Made by a program: the position numbers and the translations under genes. From Streptomyces brasiliensis (GTDB taxonomy: Bacteria; Actinomycetota; Actinomycetes; Streptomycetales; Streptomycetaceae), in assembly GCF_014647875.1 (NCBI RefSeq), contig NZ_BMQA01000022.1:58055-122054 (forward strand): DNA of 64,000 nt, read 5' to 3'. Positions 27,494-35,868 of the stretch are shown here, in pieces. The notes under the pieces are model-generated. The model was not told where the DNA came from and did not search any database. It was given only the letters and a program-made list of their open reading frames with translations. Numbering within the stretch: position 1 is the first letter of the stretch; each line of letters starts with the position of its first letter.

Positions 27494-28015
27494 ATGACTG
27501 CCGCACAAGCAGACCTGCTCATCGACCGCCCAGCGGTCACGGACGGGGCCGCGCTCTGGCGTATCGCCAAGGACTCCGGGACCCTCGATCTGAACTCCTC
27601 GTACAGCTATCTCCTGTGGTGCCGCGACTTCGCCGGCACCTCGGCGGTGGCGCGCGACGGGGACGGGGAGCCCGTCGGTTTCGTGACCGGGTACGTGCGG
27701 CCGGAGCGGCCGCACACCCTGCTCGTCTGGCAGGTGGCGGTCGACGCCGCGTACCGCGGCCGCGGGATCGCGGCGGCGCTGCTCGACGGACTGACCGAGC
27801 GGATCGGCGCCGAGCGCGGGATCACCTCCGTCGAGACGACCATCACGCCCGACAACGCCGCCTCCGAGCGCCTGTTCACCTCGTACGCCAGCCGCCACGG
27901 CGCTTCCGTCAGCCGTGCGGTGCTGTTCGACGCGGACCTTTTCCCGGACGGCCCCCACGAACCCGAAGTCCTGTTCCGGATCGGCCCGTTGACCCCCCAC
28001 CCGGCGCACCACTGA
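27494..28015 (+). CDS. ectA: L-2,4-diaminobutyrate gamma-acetyltransferase
   Basis: A 173-residue GNAT-family enzyme, second step of ectoine synthesis. The family's LDLNSSYSYLLWCRDF segment (about 32-47) and the acetyl-CoA loop VDAAYRGRGIAAALLDGL (about 82-99) are present. The frame is open upstream, but family homology begins at ATG 27494. There is no clear Shine-Dalgarno sequence, which fits a short or absent leader. The 247-base gap before it is unusually AT-rich for this genome, with inverted GGAAATTC/GAATTTCC copies at 27254 and 27327. Confidence 0.95.
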   Translation: MTAAQADLLIDRPAVTDGAALWRIAKDSGTLDLNSSYSYLLWCRDFAGTSAVARDGDGEPVGFVTGYVRPERPHTLLVWQVAVDAAYRGRGIAAALLDGLTERIGAERGITSVETTITPDNAASERLFTSYASRHGASVSRAVLFDADLFPDGPHEPEVLFRIGPLTPHPAHH

Positions 28016-28028
28016 GGAGCGATTCATC

Positions 28029-29300
28029 GTGACCATCACCCAGCCCGACCTCAGCGTCTTCGAGACCCTGGAGTCCGAGGTGCGCAGCTACTGCCGCGGC
28101 TGGCCCACCGTCTTCGACACCGCGCGCGGCAGCCTGATGTACGACGAGGACGGCCACCGGTACCTCGATTTCTTCGCCGGCGCCGGCTCACTCAACTACG
28201 GCCACAACAACCCCGTGCTCAAACGGGCGCTGGTGGACTATCTGCTGCGCGACGGGATCACCCACGGTCTCGACATGTCGACCACGGCCAAGCGGTCCTT
28301 CCTGCGGACCTTCCAGGACCTGGTGCTCAGGCCGCGCGATCTGCCGTACAAGGTCATGTTCCCCGGGCCGACCGGCACCAACGCCGTGGAGTCCGCGCTG
28401 AAGCTGGCGCGGAAGGTCAAGGGCCGTGAGGCGATCGTGTCGTTCACCAACGCCTTCCACGGGATGTCCCTCGGCTCGCTCGCCGTGACCGGCAACGCGT
28501 TCAAGCGGGCCGGTGCCGGGATCCCGCTCGTGCACGGCACGCCCATGCCCTTCGACCACTATCTCGACGGCCAGGTCCCCGACTTCCTGTGGTTCGAGCG
28601 GCTGCTCGAGGACCAGGGGTCCGGGCTCAACAAGCCGGCCGCCGTGATCGTGGAGACCGTACAGGGCGAGGGCGGCATCAACGTCGCGCGGCCGGAGTGG
28701 CTGCGGGCGCTGGCCGAGCTGTGCGCACGGCAGGACATGCTGCTGATCGTCGACGACATCCAGATGGGCTGCGGCCGGACCGGCGCCTTCTTCTCCTTCG
28801 AGGAGGCCGGGATCGTCCCCGACATCGTCACGGTGTCGAAGTCCATCAGCGGCTACGGACTGCCCATGTCGCTGTGCCTGTTCAAGCCCGAGCTGGACAT
28901 CTGGGAGCCGGGCGAGCACAACGGGACCTTCCGCGGCAACAACCCCGCCTTCGTGACGGCCACCGCCACCCTGGAGACCTACTGGGCCGACGGGTCCGCC
29001 ATGGAGAAGCAGACCCGCTCGCGCGGCGAGCAGGTCGAGCAGGCGCTGATCGCCGTGACCGAGGAGAACCTGGCCGACGTCAAGGAGTACCGGGGACGCG
29101 GGCTCGTGTGGGGCCTGGAGTTCCACGACAAGGCACGCGCCGGCCGGGTGGCACGGCGCGCGTTCGAACTCGGGCTGCTCATCGAGACGTCCGGCCCCGA
29201 GAGCGAGGTCGTCAAACTGCTGCCCGCTCTCACCATCACCCCGGACGAGCTGGACGAGGGGCTGAGCGTCCTCGCCCGCGCCGTCCGCGAAACCGCCTGA
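28029..29300 (+). CDS. ectB: L-2,4-diaminobutyrate aminotransferase
   Basis: A 423-residue class III aminotransferase that converts aspartate semialdehyde to diaminobutyrate with glutamate as donor. The PLP lysine is Lys271 in VSKSISGYG; the cofactor Asp is in LLIVDDIQMGCGRTG, and FPGPTGTNAVESALKLAR is the phosphate-side loop. GAGGAG precedes the GTG start. It sits 13 bases after ectA. Confidence 0.96.
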   Translation: MTITQPDLSVFETLESEVRSYCRGWPTVFDTARGSLMYDEDGHRYLDFFAGAGSLNYGHNNPVLKRALVDYLLRDGITHGLDMSTTAKRSFLRTFQDLVLRPRDLPYKVMFPGPTGTNAVESALKLARKVKGREAIVSFTNAFHGMSLGSLAVTGNAFKRAGAGIPLVHGTPMPFDHYLDGQVPDFLWFERLLEDQGSGLNKPAAVIVETVQGEGGINVARPEWLRALAELCARQDMLLIVDDIQMGCGRTGAFFSFEEAGIVPDIVTVSKSISGYGLPMSLCLFKPELDIWEPGEHNGTFRGNNPAFVTATATLETYWADGSAMEKQTRSRGEQVEQALIAVTEENLADVKEYRGRGLVWGLEFHDKARAGRVARRAFELGLLIETSGPESEVVKLLPALTITPDELDEGLSVLARAVRETA

Positions 29301-29350
29301 GAACCATCCGAATCCGACTGTAACCGTCTCACAAGGAGGCCTGTACCACC

Positions 29351-29755
29351 GTGATCGTCCGTTCGTTCAAGGAGTTCGAGGGCACCGACCGGCACATCAA
29401 GTCGGCGTCCGGCACCTGGGAGAGCAAGCGCATCGTCCTGGCCAAGGAGCGGGTCGGCTTCTCCCTCCACGAGACCGTCATGTACGCCGGGACGGAGACG
29501 TCGATGTGGTACGCCAACCACATCGAGGCCGTCGTCTGCGTGGCGGGCAGGGCCGAACTCACCGACCACGAGACCGGGAAGACGTACTCGATCACTCCCG
29601 GAACCATGTACCTCCTCGACGGGCACGAGCGGCACACGGTGCGTGTCGAGGAGGACTTCCGCTGCATCTGCGTGTTCAACCCGCCCGTGACCGGACGGGA
29701 GGACCACGACGAGAACGGCGTCTATCCGCTGCTCACCGAGCCGGAGGGAGTGTGA
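29351..29755 (+). CDS. ectC: L-ectoine synthase
   Basis: A 134-residue cupin enzyme that closes the ring of N-gamma-acetyl-diaminobutyrate to ectoine. It begins IVRSFKEFEGTDRHIK and contains the metal-binding cupin residues in MWYANHIEAVVCV and LDGHERHTV (His about 93). AAGGAGG lies before the GTG start. It overlaps the region where ectD translation begins. Confidence 0.96.
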   Translation: MIVRSFKEFEGTDRHIKSASGTWESKRIVLAKERVGFSLHETVMYAGTETSMWYANHIEAVVCVAGRAELTDHETGKTYSITPGTMYLLDGHERHTVRVEEDFRCICVFNPPVTGREDHDENGVYPLLTEPEGV

Positions 29756-29760
29756 CCACC

Positions 29761-30645
29761 ATGACCGTGACCGACCTCTACCCCAGCCGGGGCCCCGCCG
29801 AGGTGTCCGTTCCGCGCAAGGACCCGGTCGTCTGGGGCTCCCCGGACACCCCGGGCCCGATCCCGACGTCCGATCTCCAGGCGTACGAGCGTAACGGCTT
29901 CCTCGCCATCGACCAGCTGATCGCGGACGATGAAGTCGCCGTGTACCGGCGGGAGTTGGAGCGGCTCGTCGCCGACCCGGCGATCCACGCCGATGAGCGC
30001 TCGATCGTTGAGCCGAAGTCGAAGGAGATCCGCTCGGTCTTCGAGGTGCACAAGATCAGCGAGGTGTTCGCGAACCTGGTGCGCGACGAGCGGGTCGTCG
30101 GGCGGGCCCGGCAGATCCTCGGCTCGGACGTGTACGTCCACCAGTCCCGGATCAACGTCAAGCCGGGCTTCGGGGCGAGTGGCTTCTACTGGCACTCGGA
30201 CTTCGAGACCTGGCACGCCGAGGACGGGCTGCCGAACATGCGGACCGTGTCCGTCTCGATCGCGCTGACCGAGAACTTCGACACCAACGGCGGGCTCATG
30301 ATCATGCCGGGCTCGCACCGCACGTTCCTCGGGTGCGCGGGAGCCACGCCCGAGGACAACTACAAGAAGTCGCTGCAGATGCAGGACGCGGGCACGCCCT
30401 CCGACGAGGCGCTGACCTCGATGGCGGGCGAGTACGGCATCAAGCTGTTCACCGGGAAGGCCGGCTCGGCGACCTGGTTCGACTGCAACTGCATGCACGG
30501 CTCCGGCGACAACATCACACCGTTCCCGCGCAGCAACGTTTTCATCGTGTTCAACAGCGTGGAGAACACGGCGGTGGAACCGTTCGCGGCACCCGTGCGC
30601 CGACCGGAGTTCATCGGAGCTCGGGATTTCACGCCCGTGAGCTGA
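29761..30645 (+). CDS. ectD: Ectoine 5-hydroxylase
   Basis: A 294-residue Fe(II)/2-oxoglutarate dioxygenase that makes 5-hydroxyectoine. Iron ligands are His145 and Asp147 in FYWHSDFETWH and His246 in NCMHGSGDNITPF; the 2-oxoglutarate Arg follows in PRSNVF. ATG 29761 is preferred because GGAGGGAG lies about ten bases before it; a GTG at 29752 overlaps the ectC stop but is too close to that site. The last eleven codons lie inside an 80-bp tandem repeat that continues downstream. Confidence 0.94.
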   Translation: MTVTDLYPSRGPAEVSVPRKDPVVWGSPDTPGPIPTSDLQAYERNGFLAIDQLIADDEVAVYRRELERLVADPAIHADERSIVEPKSKEIRSVFEVHKISEVFANLVRDERVVGRARQILGSDVYVHQSRINVKPGFGASGFYWHSDFETWHAEDGLPNMRTVSVSIALTENFDTNGGLMIMPGSHRTFLGCAGATPEDNYKKSLQMQDAGTPSDEALTSMAGEYGIKLFTGKAGSATWFDCNCMHGSGDNITPFPRSNVFIVFNSVENTAVEPFAAPVRRPEFIGARDFTPVS

Positions 30646-30843
30646 GCCGAGCCCGGCGACCGGCCCGCCGCGCAGCGGCAATCAGACACGGCATCGGAGC
30701 TCGGGACTTCACACCCGTGAGCCGAGCCGAGCCCGGCGACCGGCCCGCCGCGCAGCGGCAATCAGACACGGCATCGGAGCTCGGGACTTCACACCCGTGA
30801 GCCGAGCCGAGCCCGGCCGGGGCTCAGGACTTCACGCCCGTGC
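30612..30843 (+). repeat. 80-bp tandem repeat spanning the end of ectD
   Basis: The unit starting CATCGGAGCTCGGGA recurs at 30612, 30692 and 30772 with an exact 80-base period. Copies one and two are nearly identical, copy three stops near 30817, and a degraded piece (GGCTCAGGACTTCACGCCCG) follows at about 30820. Copy one includes the last ectD codons and its TGA; later copies have CGA there. Each full unit contains a hairpin CGGCG/CGCCG (30654-30670 in copy one), so the array may multiply a transcription terminator. Confidence 0.9.
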
Positions 30844-30854
30844 GCCGAGGTCCG

Positions 30855-31874
30855 CTACAGCCACGCCAGGGAGGCCGCAAGCTCCAGTACGTTCCGTACA
30901 GCGTCGGTGTCACCCGACTCGCCCCGCGGCACCTCGCGGGGCGAGTGCCGGCCGCCGACGAGCAGGCAGAAGTCGACCGGGTCCAGGGCGAGTTCGGCCC
31001 GCACCGGTTCGTCCTCGGAGCCAAGCACCCATTCGTCGCCGCCGGTCACCGCGAGGAGGACCGGCGGCGCCGTGGGTCCGAGGGCCGCACCGAGGATGCG
31101 GACGGCGAGGCGGACCTGCTGCCACAGGTGCTCCTCGGGCGGCGGCGGGACGGGCACGCCGAGGGCGCGGCCGATGTCGTCGGTGTGGATCCACGTCTCG
31201 AAGGCGCGCACGACGAAGTGGTCGCTGACGGGCAGCCGCGCGCCCATCAGCGTCACGGCGCGGGCCGCTAGGGCGGGATCGCGGGCCTCGGGTGTCCCGA
31301 GCAGCGCCTCGGCCTGCGCGGACCAGGCCGCGACGGTCTCCTGCGGGCCACGGCCGTACTCGTGGGCGATCACGTCGGCGGTCCGCAGATCCCACGCGGC
31401 CTCCCAGTCCGCGCCGTCCGTGCGGGAGGCCGGTACCCGGCTGTCCAGGCCGAGCAGCACGGCCAGATGCTCGTCGGCGGCGAGCAGATGGGCGACGGTG
31501 GCGTGGACGTCCCAGTCGTGCACGACGGGCGTGCCCCAGCGACCCTCGGCCTCGGCGAGCAGTGCGCTCAGGCCGGAGACCGCGGCGGCGTAGGGCGCGG
31601 CGTGCGCGGCGACGTGCGGAGCGGCGGGCCGGCGTGCGGAGCGGGCGGCCGACAGCACGGAAGCGGTACCGTGCGTCACGCCGCCGTTCCGCTCCGGCAG
31701 GTCCGAGGCCGCGCCGTCGAGGAGTCGTACCGTCTCGCGCAGTTCCTCCGCCTCCGCCGCGCAGCTCTCGCACTCAGCCAGATGGGGCGGGATCCGCCTG
31801 CGTTCGTCGGGCGGGAGCGCGCCGAAGGCCCAGGCGGCCAGCAGGTCCCGTACGTCGTCGTGTTCAGCGGTCAC
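30855..31874 (-). CDS. Anti-sigma factor: zinc-finger (ZAS) domain fused to a mycothiol-dependent DinB-fold domain
   Basis: A 339-residue protein. The N-terminus carries the anti-sigma zinc motif His31-x3-Cys35-x2-Cys38 (HLAECESC). From about residue 75 it becomes a DinB/maleylpyruvate-isomerase-like domain (VHDWDVHATVAHLLAADEHL near 118, FETWIHTDDIGRALG near 222) with the histidines expected for metal or mycothiol binding. The GTG at 31874 has GGAAGGAGG upstream and lies 22 bases after the sigma gene. It most likely holds the ECF sigma factor and releases it on thiol or metal stress; the trigger is inferred. Confidence 0.82.
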   Translation of the reverse strand: MTAEHDDVRDLLAAWAFGALPPDERRRIPPHLAECESCAAEAEELRETVRLLDGAASDLPERNGGVTHGTASVLSAARSARRPAAPHVAAHAAPYAAAVSGLSALLAEAEGRWGTPVVHDWDVHATVAHLLAADEHLAVLLGLDSRVPASRTDGADWEAAWDLRTADVIAHEYGRGPQETVAAWSAQAEALLGTPEARDPALAARAVTLMGARLPVSDHFVVRAFETWIHTDDIGRALGVPVPPPPEEHLWQQVRLAVRILGAALGPTAPPVLLAVTGGDEWVLGSEDEPVRAELALDPVDFCLLVGGRHSPREVPRGESGDTDAVRNVLELAASLAWL

Positions 31875-31896
31875 CGGACGCCTCCTTCCCCATTCA

Positions 31897-32517
31897 TCAT
31901 GCGCCCCTTTCCAGTGCCGGGTCCGGCGGGTCGGCCAAAGTCTCGGCCAAGGAGCGCAGCGCGGTGCGCAGCCGGGTCTTGGCGGTGCCCTCGGGTATGC
32001 CCAGCTCGACGGCGGCCTGCCGGTAGGTGCGGCCCGCGAAGTAGGCGAGGTGCACCACCTCCCGCTGGGACTCGGGGAGTTCGGCGAGAGCACTGTGCAG
32101 CAGGAGGGAGCGCTCCCGGTCGACGACCGTCTCGTCCGGGCCGGGCCCGGGCTCGGGGATGGCGTGCAGTGCGTCGTCGTCGGCGCGGATGTCCTTGCGG
32201 TGCCGTGCCTCGCCGCGCACCCAGTCCACGGCCCGCCGGTGGGCGAGCATGGACAGCCAGGTGCGCAGCGAGCCGCGGCGCGGGTCGTAGGCGTACGGCC
32301 TGCTCCACAGGTGGGCGAAGACCTCCTGTGCCACGTCCTCGGCGGCGCCCGTGCTGCGGGTGACGCGCAGCGCGACCCGGCGCACCAGCCCGCCGTACTC
32401 CGCGTACACCTCGGCCAGCGCGCGCTCGTCGCCGTACACCAGCCGCCGGTGCAGGCCGGCGTCGCCGGACGAGGACTTCTCCGTGCCGTGTGCGGGTTCC
32501 GTCACCGGTGTCACCAC
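31897..32517 (-). CDS. ECF-family RNA polymerase sigma factor
   Basis: A 206-residue sigma-70 factor with region 2 (LVRRVALRVTRSTGAAEDVAQEVFAHLWSR-type segment, about 43-70, then RTWLSMLAHRRAVDW) and region 4 (LPESQREVVHLAYFAGRTYRQAAVELGI from about 150), joined by an acidic linker. It has no region 1 or 3. The frame is open upstream into the aminotransferase gene, but homology starts after GTG 32517, which follows GGAAGGG. The anti-sigma gene lies directly downstream. Confidence 0.88.
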   Translation of the reverse strand: MVTPVTEPAHGTEKSSSGDAGLHRRLVYGDERALAEVYAEYGGLVRRVALRVTRSTGAAEDVAQEVFAHLWSRPYAYDPRRGSLRTWLSMLAHRRAVDWVRGEARHRKDIRADDDALHAIPEPGPGPDETVVDRERSLLLHSALAELPESQREVVHLAYFAGRTYRQAAVELGIPEGTAKTRLRTALRSLAETLADPPDPALERGA

Positions 32518-32563
32518 CCCCGGTGCCCTTCCTAGCGTCCCGGGCGGGACCGCGCCAGTGGGT

Positions 32564-33616
32564 TCAGCCGGAAAGCACGTCGAGCAGGCGATCGACGTCG
32601 GCGGTCGTGTTGTAGAGGTGGAAGGAGGCGCGCAGGTTGCCCGCGCGGTTCGACACCTCGATACCCGCGCGGCCCAACTCGGGCTGCCGGTGGCCGAGTC
32701 CGGGCACGGAGACGATCGCGGAGCCGGGCGCGGGCAGCGCCTCGCGGCCGAGCGTGGCGAGTCCGGCGCGGAAGCGGTCGGCGAGGGCCAGGTCGTGGGC
32801 ATGTACGGCGGCCACGCCGAGTTCCTCGATCAGGGCGAGGGAGTGGCGCAGTCCGGCGTAGCTGAACAGGGCCGGGGGTCCGTCGAACCGGCGGGCGGAG
32901 TGAGCGAGTTCCTGGACGGGGCCGTAGCAGCTGTCCCAGGGCTTCTCCGCCGAGACCCAGGTCGCCAGGATCGGCGTCAGGTCGCCGTGGTCCTCCGGTA
33001 CGACGAGCACGGCGGCCCCGTGCGGACCGAGCAGCCACTTGTACGTGGTACAGACGGTGAAGTCGAACCCCTCGGCCTCCATCGGGAGCCAGCCCGCGGC
33101 CTGCGAGAAGTCGACGTAGGTGCGCGCCCCGTGGGCGGTGGCCGCCTCGCGCAGCGCGGGCAGGTCGGCGATCCGGCCGTCGGCGGACTGGGCGGCGCTC
33201 ACGGCGACGAGCGCGGTGCCGGGGCGGACCGACTCGGCGAGCCGCTCCAGTGGTACGGCGCGCACCTTGAGGTCGCCGCGGACGTGGAAGGGGTTGACGA
33301 CGGAGGTGAAGTCGTCCTCGGCGGTGAGGACTTCGGCGCCCGGCGGCAGCGAGGCGGCGACCAGGCCGGTCTGCGCGGCCACCGAGGGTCCGGCCGCCAC
33401 CCGGGCGACCGGGACCCCGGCGAGCCGGGCGAAGGACGCGCGGGCGGCCTCGACGTCCTCCCACAGTGGGCCCAGGGGCCTACCCTCTGCCCGGACGGCC
33501 ACGGCCTCGTGCAGCGCGGCGACGGTGCGGGCCGGGAGCAGCCCGCTGCTGGCCGTGTTGAGGAAGGTGTTCTTCGGGGCGAACTCGGCGCGGACGAGAG
33601 TCTCGAAGGTCTCCAT
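32564..33616 (-). CDS. Class V aminotransferase / cysteine-desulfurase-like PLP protein
   Basis: A 350-residue fold-type I PLP enzyme. The PLP lysine is in CTTYKWLLGPHGAAV; the cofactor Asp is in YVDFSQAAGWLP; NTASSGLLPA is the N-terminal substrate loop. ATG 33616 (METFETLVRAEF) matches where I expect family members to start; ATG 33652 would add twelve Pro/Gly-rich residues. Neither has a clear ribosome site. It ends 46 bases before the sigma-factor start, in the same direction. Substrate unknown. Confidence 0.83.
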   Translation of the reverse strand: METFETLVRAEFAPKNTFLNTASSGLLPARTVAALHEAVAVRAEGRPLGPLWEDVEAARASFARLAGVPVARVAAGPSVAAQTGLVAASLPPGAEVLTAEDDFTSVVNPFHVRGDLKVRAVPLERLAESVRPGTALVAVSAAQSADGRIADLPALREAATAHGARTYVDFSQAAGWLPMEAEGFDFTVCTTYKWLLGPHGAAVLVVPEDHGDLTPILATWVSAEKPWDSCYGPVQELAHSARRFDGPPALFSYAGLRHSLALIEELGVAAVHAHDLALADRFRAGLATLGREALPAPGSAIVSVPGLGHRQPELGRAGIEVSNRAGNLRASFHLYNTTADVDRLLDVLSG

Positions 33617-33726
33617 GGGACCACTCTGCGGCCCGGGGAGGTCCCCGTCCATTGCGAATTCTTACGTGGATCCGCTAAGCACCGCTTATACGTCCGCGCC
33701 GACCTGCCGTTTCTCAGTACGGCTTC

Positions 33727-34443
33727 TCAGGCCTGCGGAACCGCGCACCCGTCCGGGCCACAGGCCTCGGCGTCACCCTGGTCGACGAGCTTCAGCGGTG
33801 AGCGCCCGCCCCACGCCTGGGTGAGCGCCTGGGTGAACACCTCGGCGGGCTGGGCGCCGGAGACGCCGTACTTGCGGTCGAGGACGAAGAACGGCACGCC
33901 GTTCGCGCCGAGTTGCGCGGCCTCGCGCTCGTCGGCGCGGACCTCGTCGGCGTAGGCGGCCGGATCGGCGAGGACCGTGCGGGCGGCGTCGGCGTCCAGG
34001 CCGGCCTCGACGGCGAGCGCCAGAAGCCGCTCGTCGCCCTCGCCGAAGAGGGAGCGCTCCTCGGCGAAGTTGGCGCGGTAGAGGATCTGGATCAGCTCGT
34101 CCTGCCGGCCCTGCTCCTTGGCGAAGTGCAGCATGCGGTGCATGTCGAAGGTGTTGCCGGTGTCGCGCCCGCGCGTGCTGTACTCGAGGCCCTCTGCGGC
34201 GGCCTGCTTGCCCAGGTTCTCCTCGCCGGCCTGCGCCTGCGCCTCGCTCATGCCGTACTTCTTGCTGAGCATCGCCAGCACCGGCTGGACGTCGCCCTTG
34301 GCGCGGCCGGGGTCCAGCTCGAAGGAGCGGTGGACCACCTCGACCTGCTCACGGTGCGGGAAGGCCGCGAGCGCCCTCTCGAAGCGGGCCTTGCCCACGT
34401 AGCACCAGGGGCAAGCGATGTCGCTCCAGATCTCGACGCGCAT
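33727..34443 (-). CDS. DsbA-family oxidoreductase, FrnE type
   Basis: A 238-residue thioredoxin-fold protein with the active site CPWC at residues 11-14 (SDIACPWCYVGKARFE) and the cis-proline loop GANGVPFFVLDRKYGVSGAQP near 185. No signal peptide is seen, so it should act in the cytoplasm. A C-terminal CGPDGC pair (about 229-234) could be a second redox or metal site. ATG 34443 is chosen because GGAGAGAG precedes it; the frame is open 21 codons further upstream. Confidence 0.88.
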   Translation of the reverse strand: MRVEIWSDIACPWCYVGKARFERALAAFPHREQVEVVHRSFELDPGRAKGDVQPVLAMLSKKYGMSEAQAQAGEENLGKQAAAEGLEYSTRGRDTGNTFDMHRMLHFAKEQGRQDELIQILYRANFAEERSLFGEGDERLLALAVEAGLDADAARTVLADPAAYADEVRADEREAAQLGANGVPFFVLDRKYGVSGAQPAEVFTQALTQAWGGRSPLKLVDQGDAEACGPDGCAVPQA

Positions 34444-34516
34444 GATGTCGGCTCTCTCCAGGTTGTCAGCACGGAGACTCTCCCCGCAAACCTGTTGAGC
34501 GTTCAAGCGACGCGTT

Positions 34517-35020
34517 TCATTCCCCGGTCACGGTGTACCGCAGGCACCGGTGGTGGTCGCCCTCGGCGGCCGGCCTCCCGGGGTCCGGTACCCAGCCCTG
34601 CCGGGCGTAGAAGGCCTGGGCGCGGGCGTTGTCGGCATGCACGTCGAGCACGGCGGTCCGCTTGCCGTCCGCTCGCCACTCCTCGACGCAGGCCGCGTGC
34701 AGGGCCGTGCCGACGCCGGAGCGCCAGTGGTCGGGGTCGACGTGGAACTGGTACAGCTTGACCGTTTCCACGGGCGCGCCCTCCGGCGTGCGGAACGAGG
34801 CGAGAGCGACGATCCGGCCCTGCTCGACCACGCACAGCACGTGTCCGTCGGGCCGTTCGATGGCGCCCCGCCAGGCGGCGAGCCAGTCGGTGCCGTCGTC
34901 GGGAAGGCCGTTCGGGTAGTACGTCGACCGGGCCCGGGCGTGCAGGGCGGCGACGGTCTCCGCCTCGGCGGGCAGGACGGTGCGGATCACGCGGTGTCCG
35001 GTGAGTCGGTCACTGATCAT
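34517..35020 (-). CDS. GNAT-family N-acetyltransferase
   Basis: A 167-residue acetyltransferase. The acetyl-CoA binding motif lies in FHVDPDHWRSGVGTALHAAC (about 92-111), followed by AVLDVHADNARAQAFYARQGW, the usual C-terminal strand-helix. The ATG at 35020 overlaps the stop of the degraded GlxA-like gene by four bases. The reading frame stays open far upstream, but that part is antisense or frame-shifted coding of other genes. Substrate unknown. Confidence 0.85.
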   Translation of the reverse strand: MISDRLTGHRVIRTVLPAEAETVAALHARARSTYYPNGLPDDGTDWLAAWRGAIERPDGHVLCVVEQGRIVALASFRTPEGAPVETVKLYQFHVDPDHWRSGVGTALHAACVEEWRADGKRTAVLDVHADNARAQAFYARQGWVPDPGRPAAEGDHHRCLRYTVTGE

Positions 35021-35825
35021 GCAACCGAGGACGTGACAGACGCCGTTCCGGTTCCGAGCCGGTTGAACTGGGTGCGGTAGGCGCTGGGAGTCAGGCCCGT
35101 GCGGCGGACCAGATGGGCGCGCAGCGAGTCGGCCGTGCCGAGGCCACAGGCCTGGGCCACCTGGTCCATCGGCAGGGTGATGGTCTCCAGGAGTTCCTTG
35201 GCCCGCTCGACGCGCTGGTGGAGGAGCCACTGCAGGGGGCTGACCCCGCTCTCGGCGTGGAACCGGCGGGTGAGGGTGCGGACGCTGACGCCCGCGTGCC
35301 GGGCCAGGCCGGTGAGGGTGAGCGGCTTGTCGAGGTTGCGCGTGGCCCAGCCGCGGGTGTCGCCGCAGGCCCCACCCCGCTCGGGCGGCAGCGGGGTCTG
35401 GGTGAACTGGGTCTGGCCACCGGGGCGTACGGGTGCGACCAGCGCCTGCCGGGCGACCTCGTTGGCGACGGCGGCGCCGTAGTCGGTGCGGACGACGTGC
35501 AGGCACAGGTCGATGCCGGCGGCGTAACCGGAGGAGGTCACGTACCGCCCGTCCTGGACGTACAGCACGTCCCCGCACAGGTCGACCCGCGGATACCGCT
35601 TGCGCAGCTCCTCGGCGTGTGCCCAGTAGGTGGTGGCCCTGCGGCCCTCGAGCAGGCCGCCTCGGCGAGCTGGAAGGCGCCGGTGCACAGGGACGCGATG
35701 CGCTTGCCGTCGGCGGCGGCCTCGCGGAGGGCGGCCACGATCTTCGGGTCGGGTTCGTAGGGCTCCCCGGTGCCCGCGACGAGCACCGTGTCCGCCTCGC
35801 CCACCGCGTCGAGTCCATGCGGCTG
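35017..35825 (-). pseudogene. Broken GlxA/AraC-family transcriptional regulator
   Basis: The 3' part reads in one frame as an AraC regulator: LLEGRRATTYWAHAEELRK, TSSGYAAGIDLCLHVVR, then a DNA-binding domain with SVRTLTRRFHAESG and QWLLHQRVERAKELLE. The preceding segment, HGLDAVGEADTVLVAG through IASLCTGAFQLAEA, continues the same protein but in another frame; one base appears lost near 35652-35662. The first ~70 residues of the amidotransferase-like domain are absent because the DUF1349 coding region abuts directly. Truncation plus frameshift make it a probable pseudogene; a short product from ATG 35688 is possible. Confidence 0.75.
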
Positions 35826-35868
35826 AGTCTGGTCGTCGGCCCGGCCGTGCTCGCGGTGACGTTCGCCC

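Noticed and set aside
30612..30843. The regular 80-bp repeat as a CRISPR array
   Set aside because: The copies are head to tail without unique spacers and start inside ectD. No cas genes are in the window.
35017..35688. The 223-codon AraC frame as a complete gene
   Set aside because: Its first residues are Arg-rich and unlike the family, while the missing amidotransferase-like segment is present just upstream in another frame.
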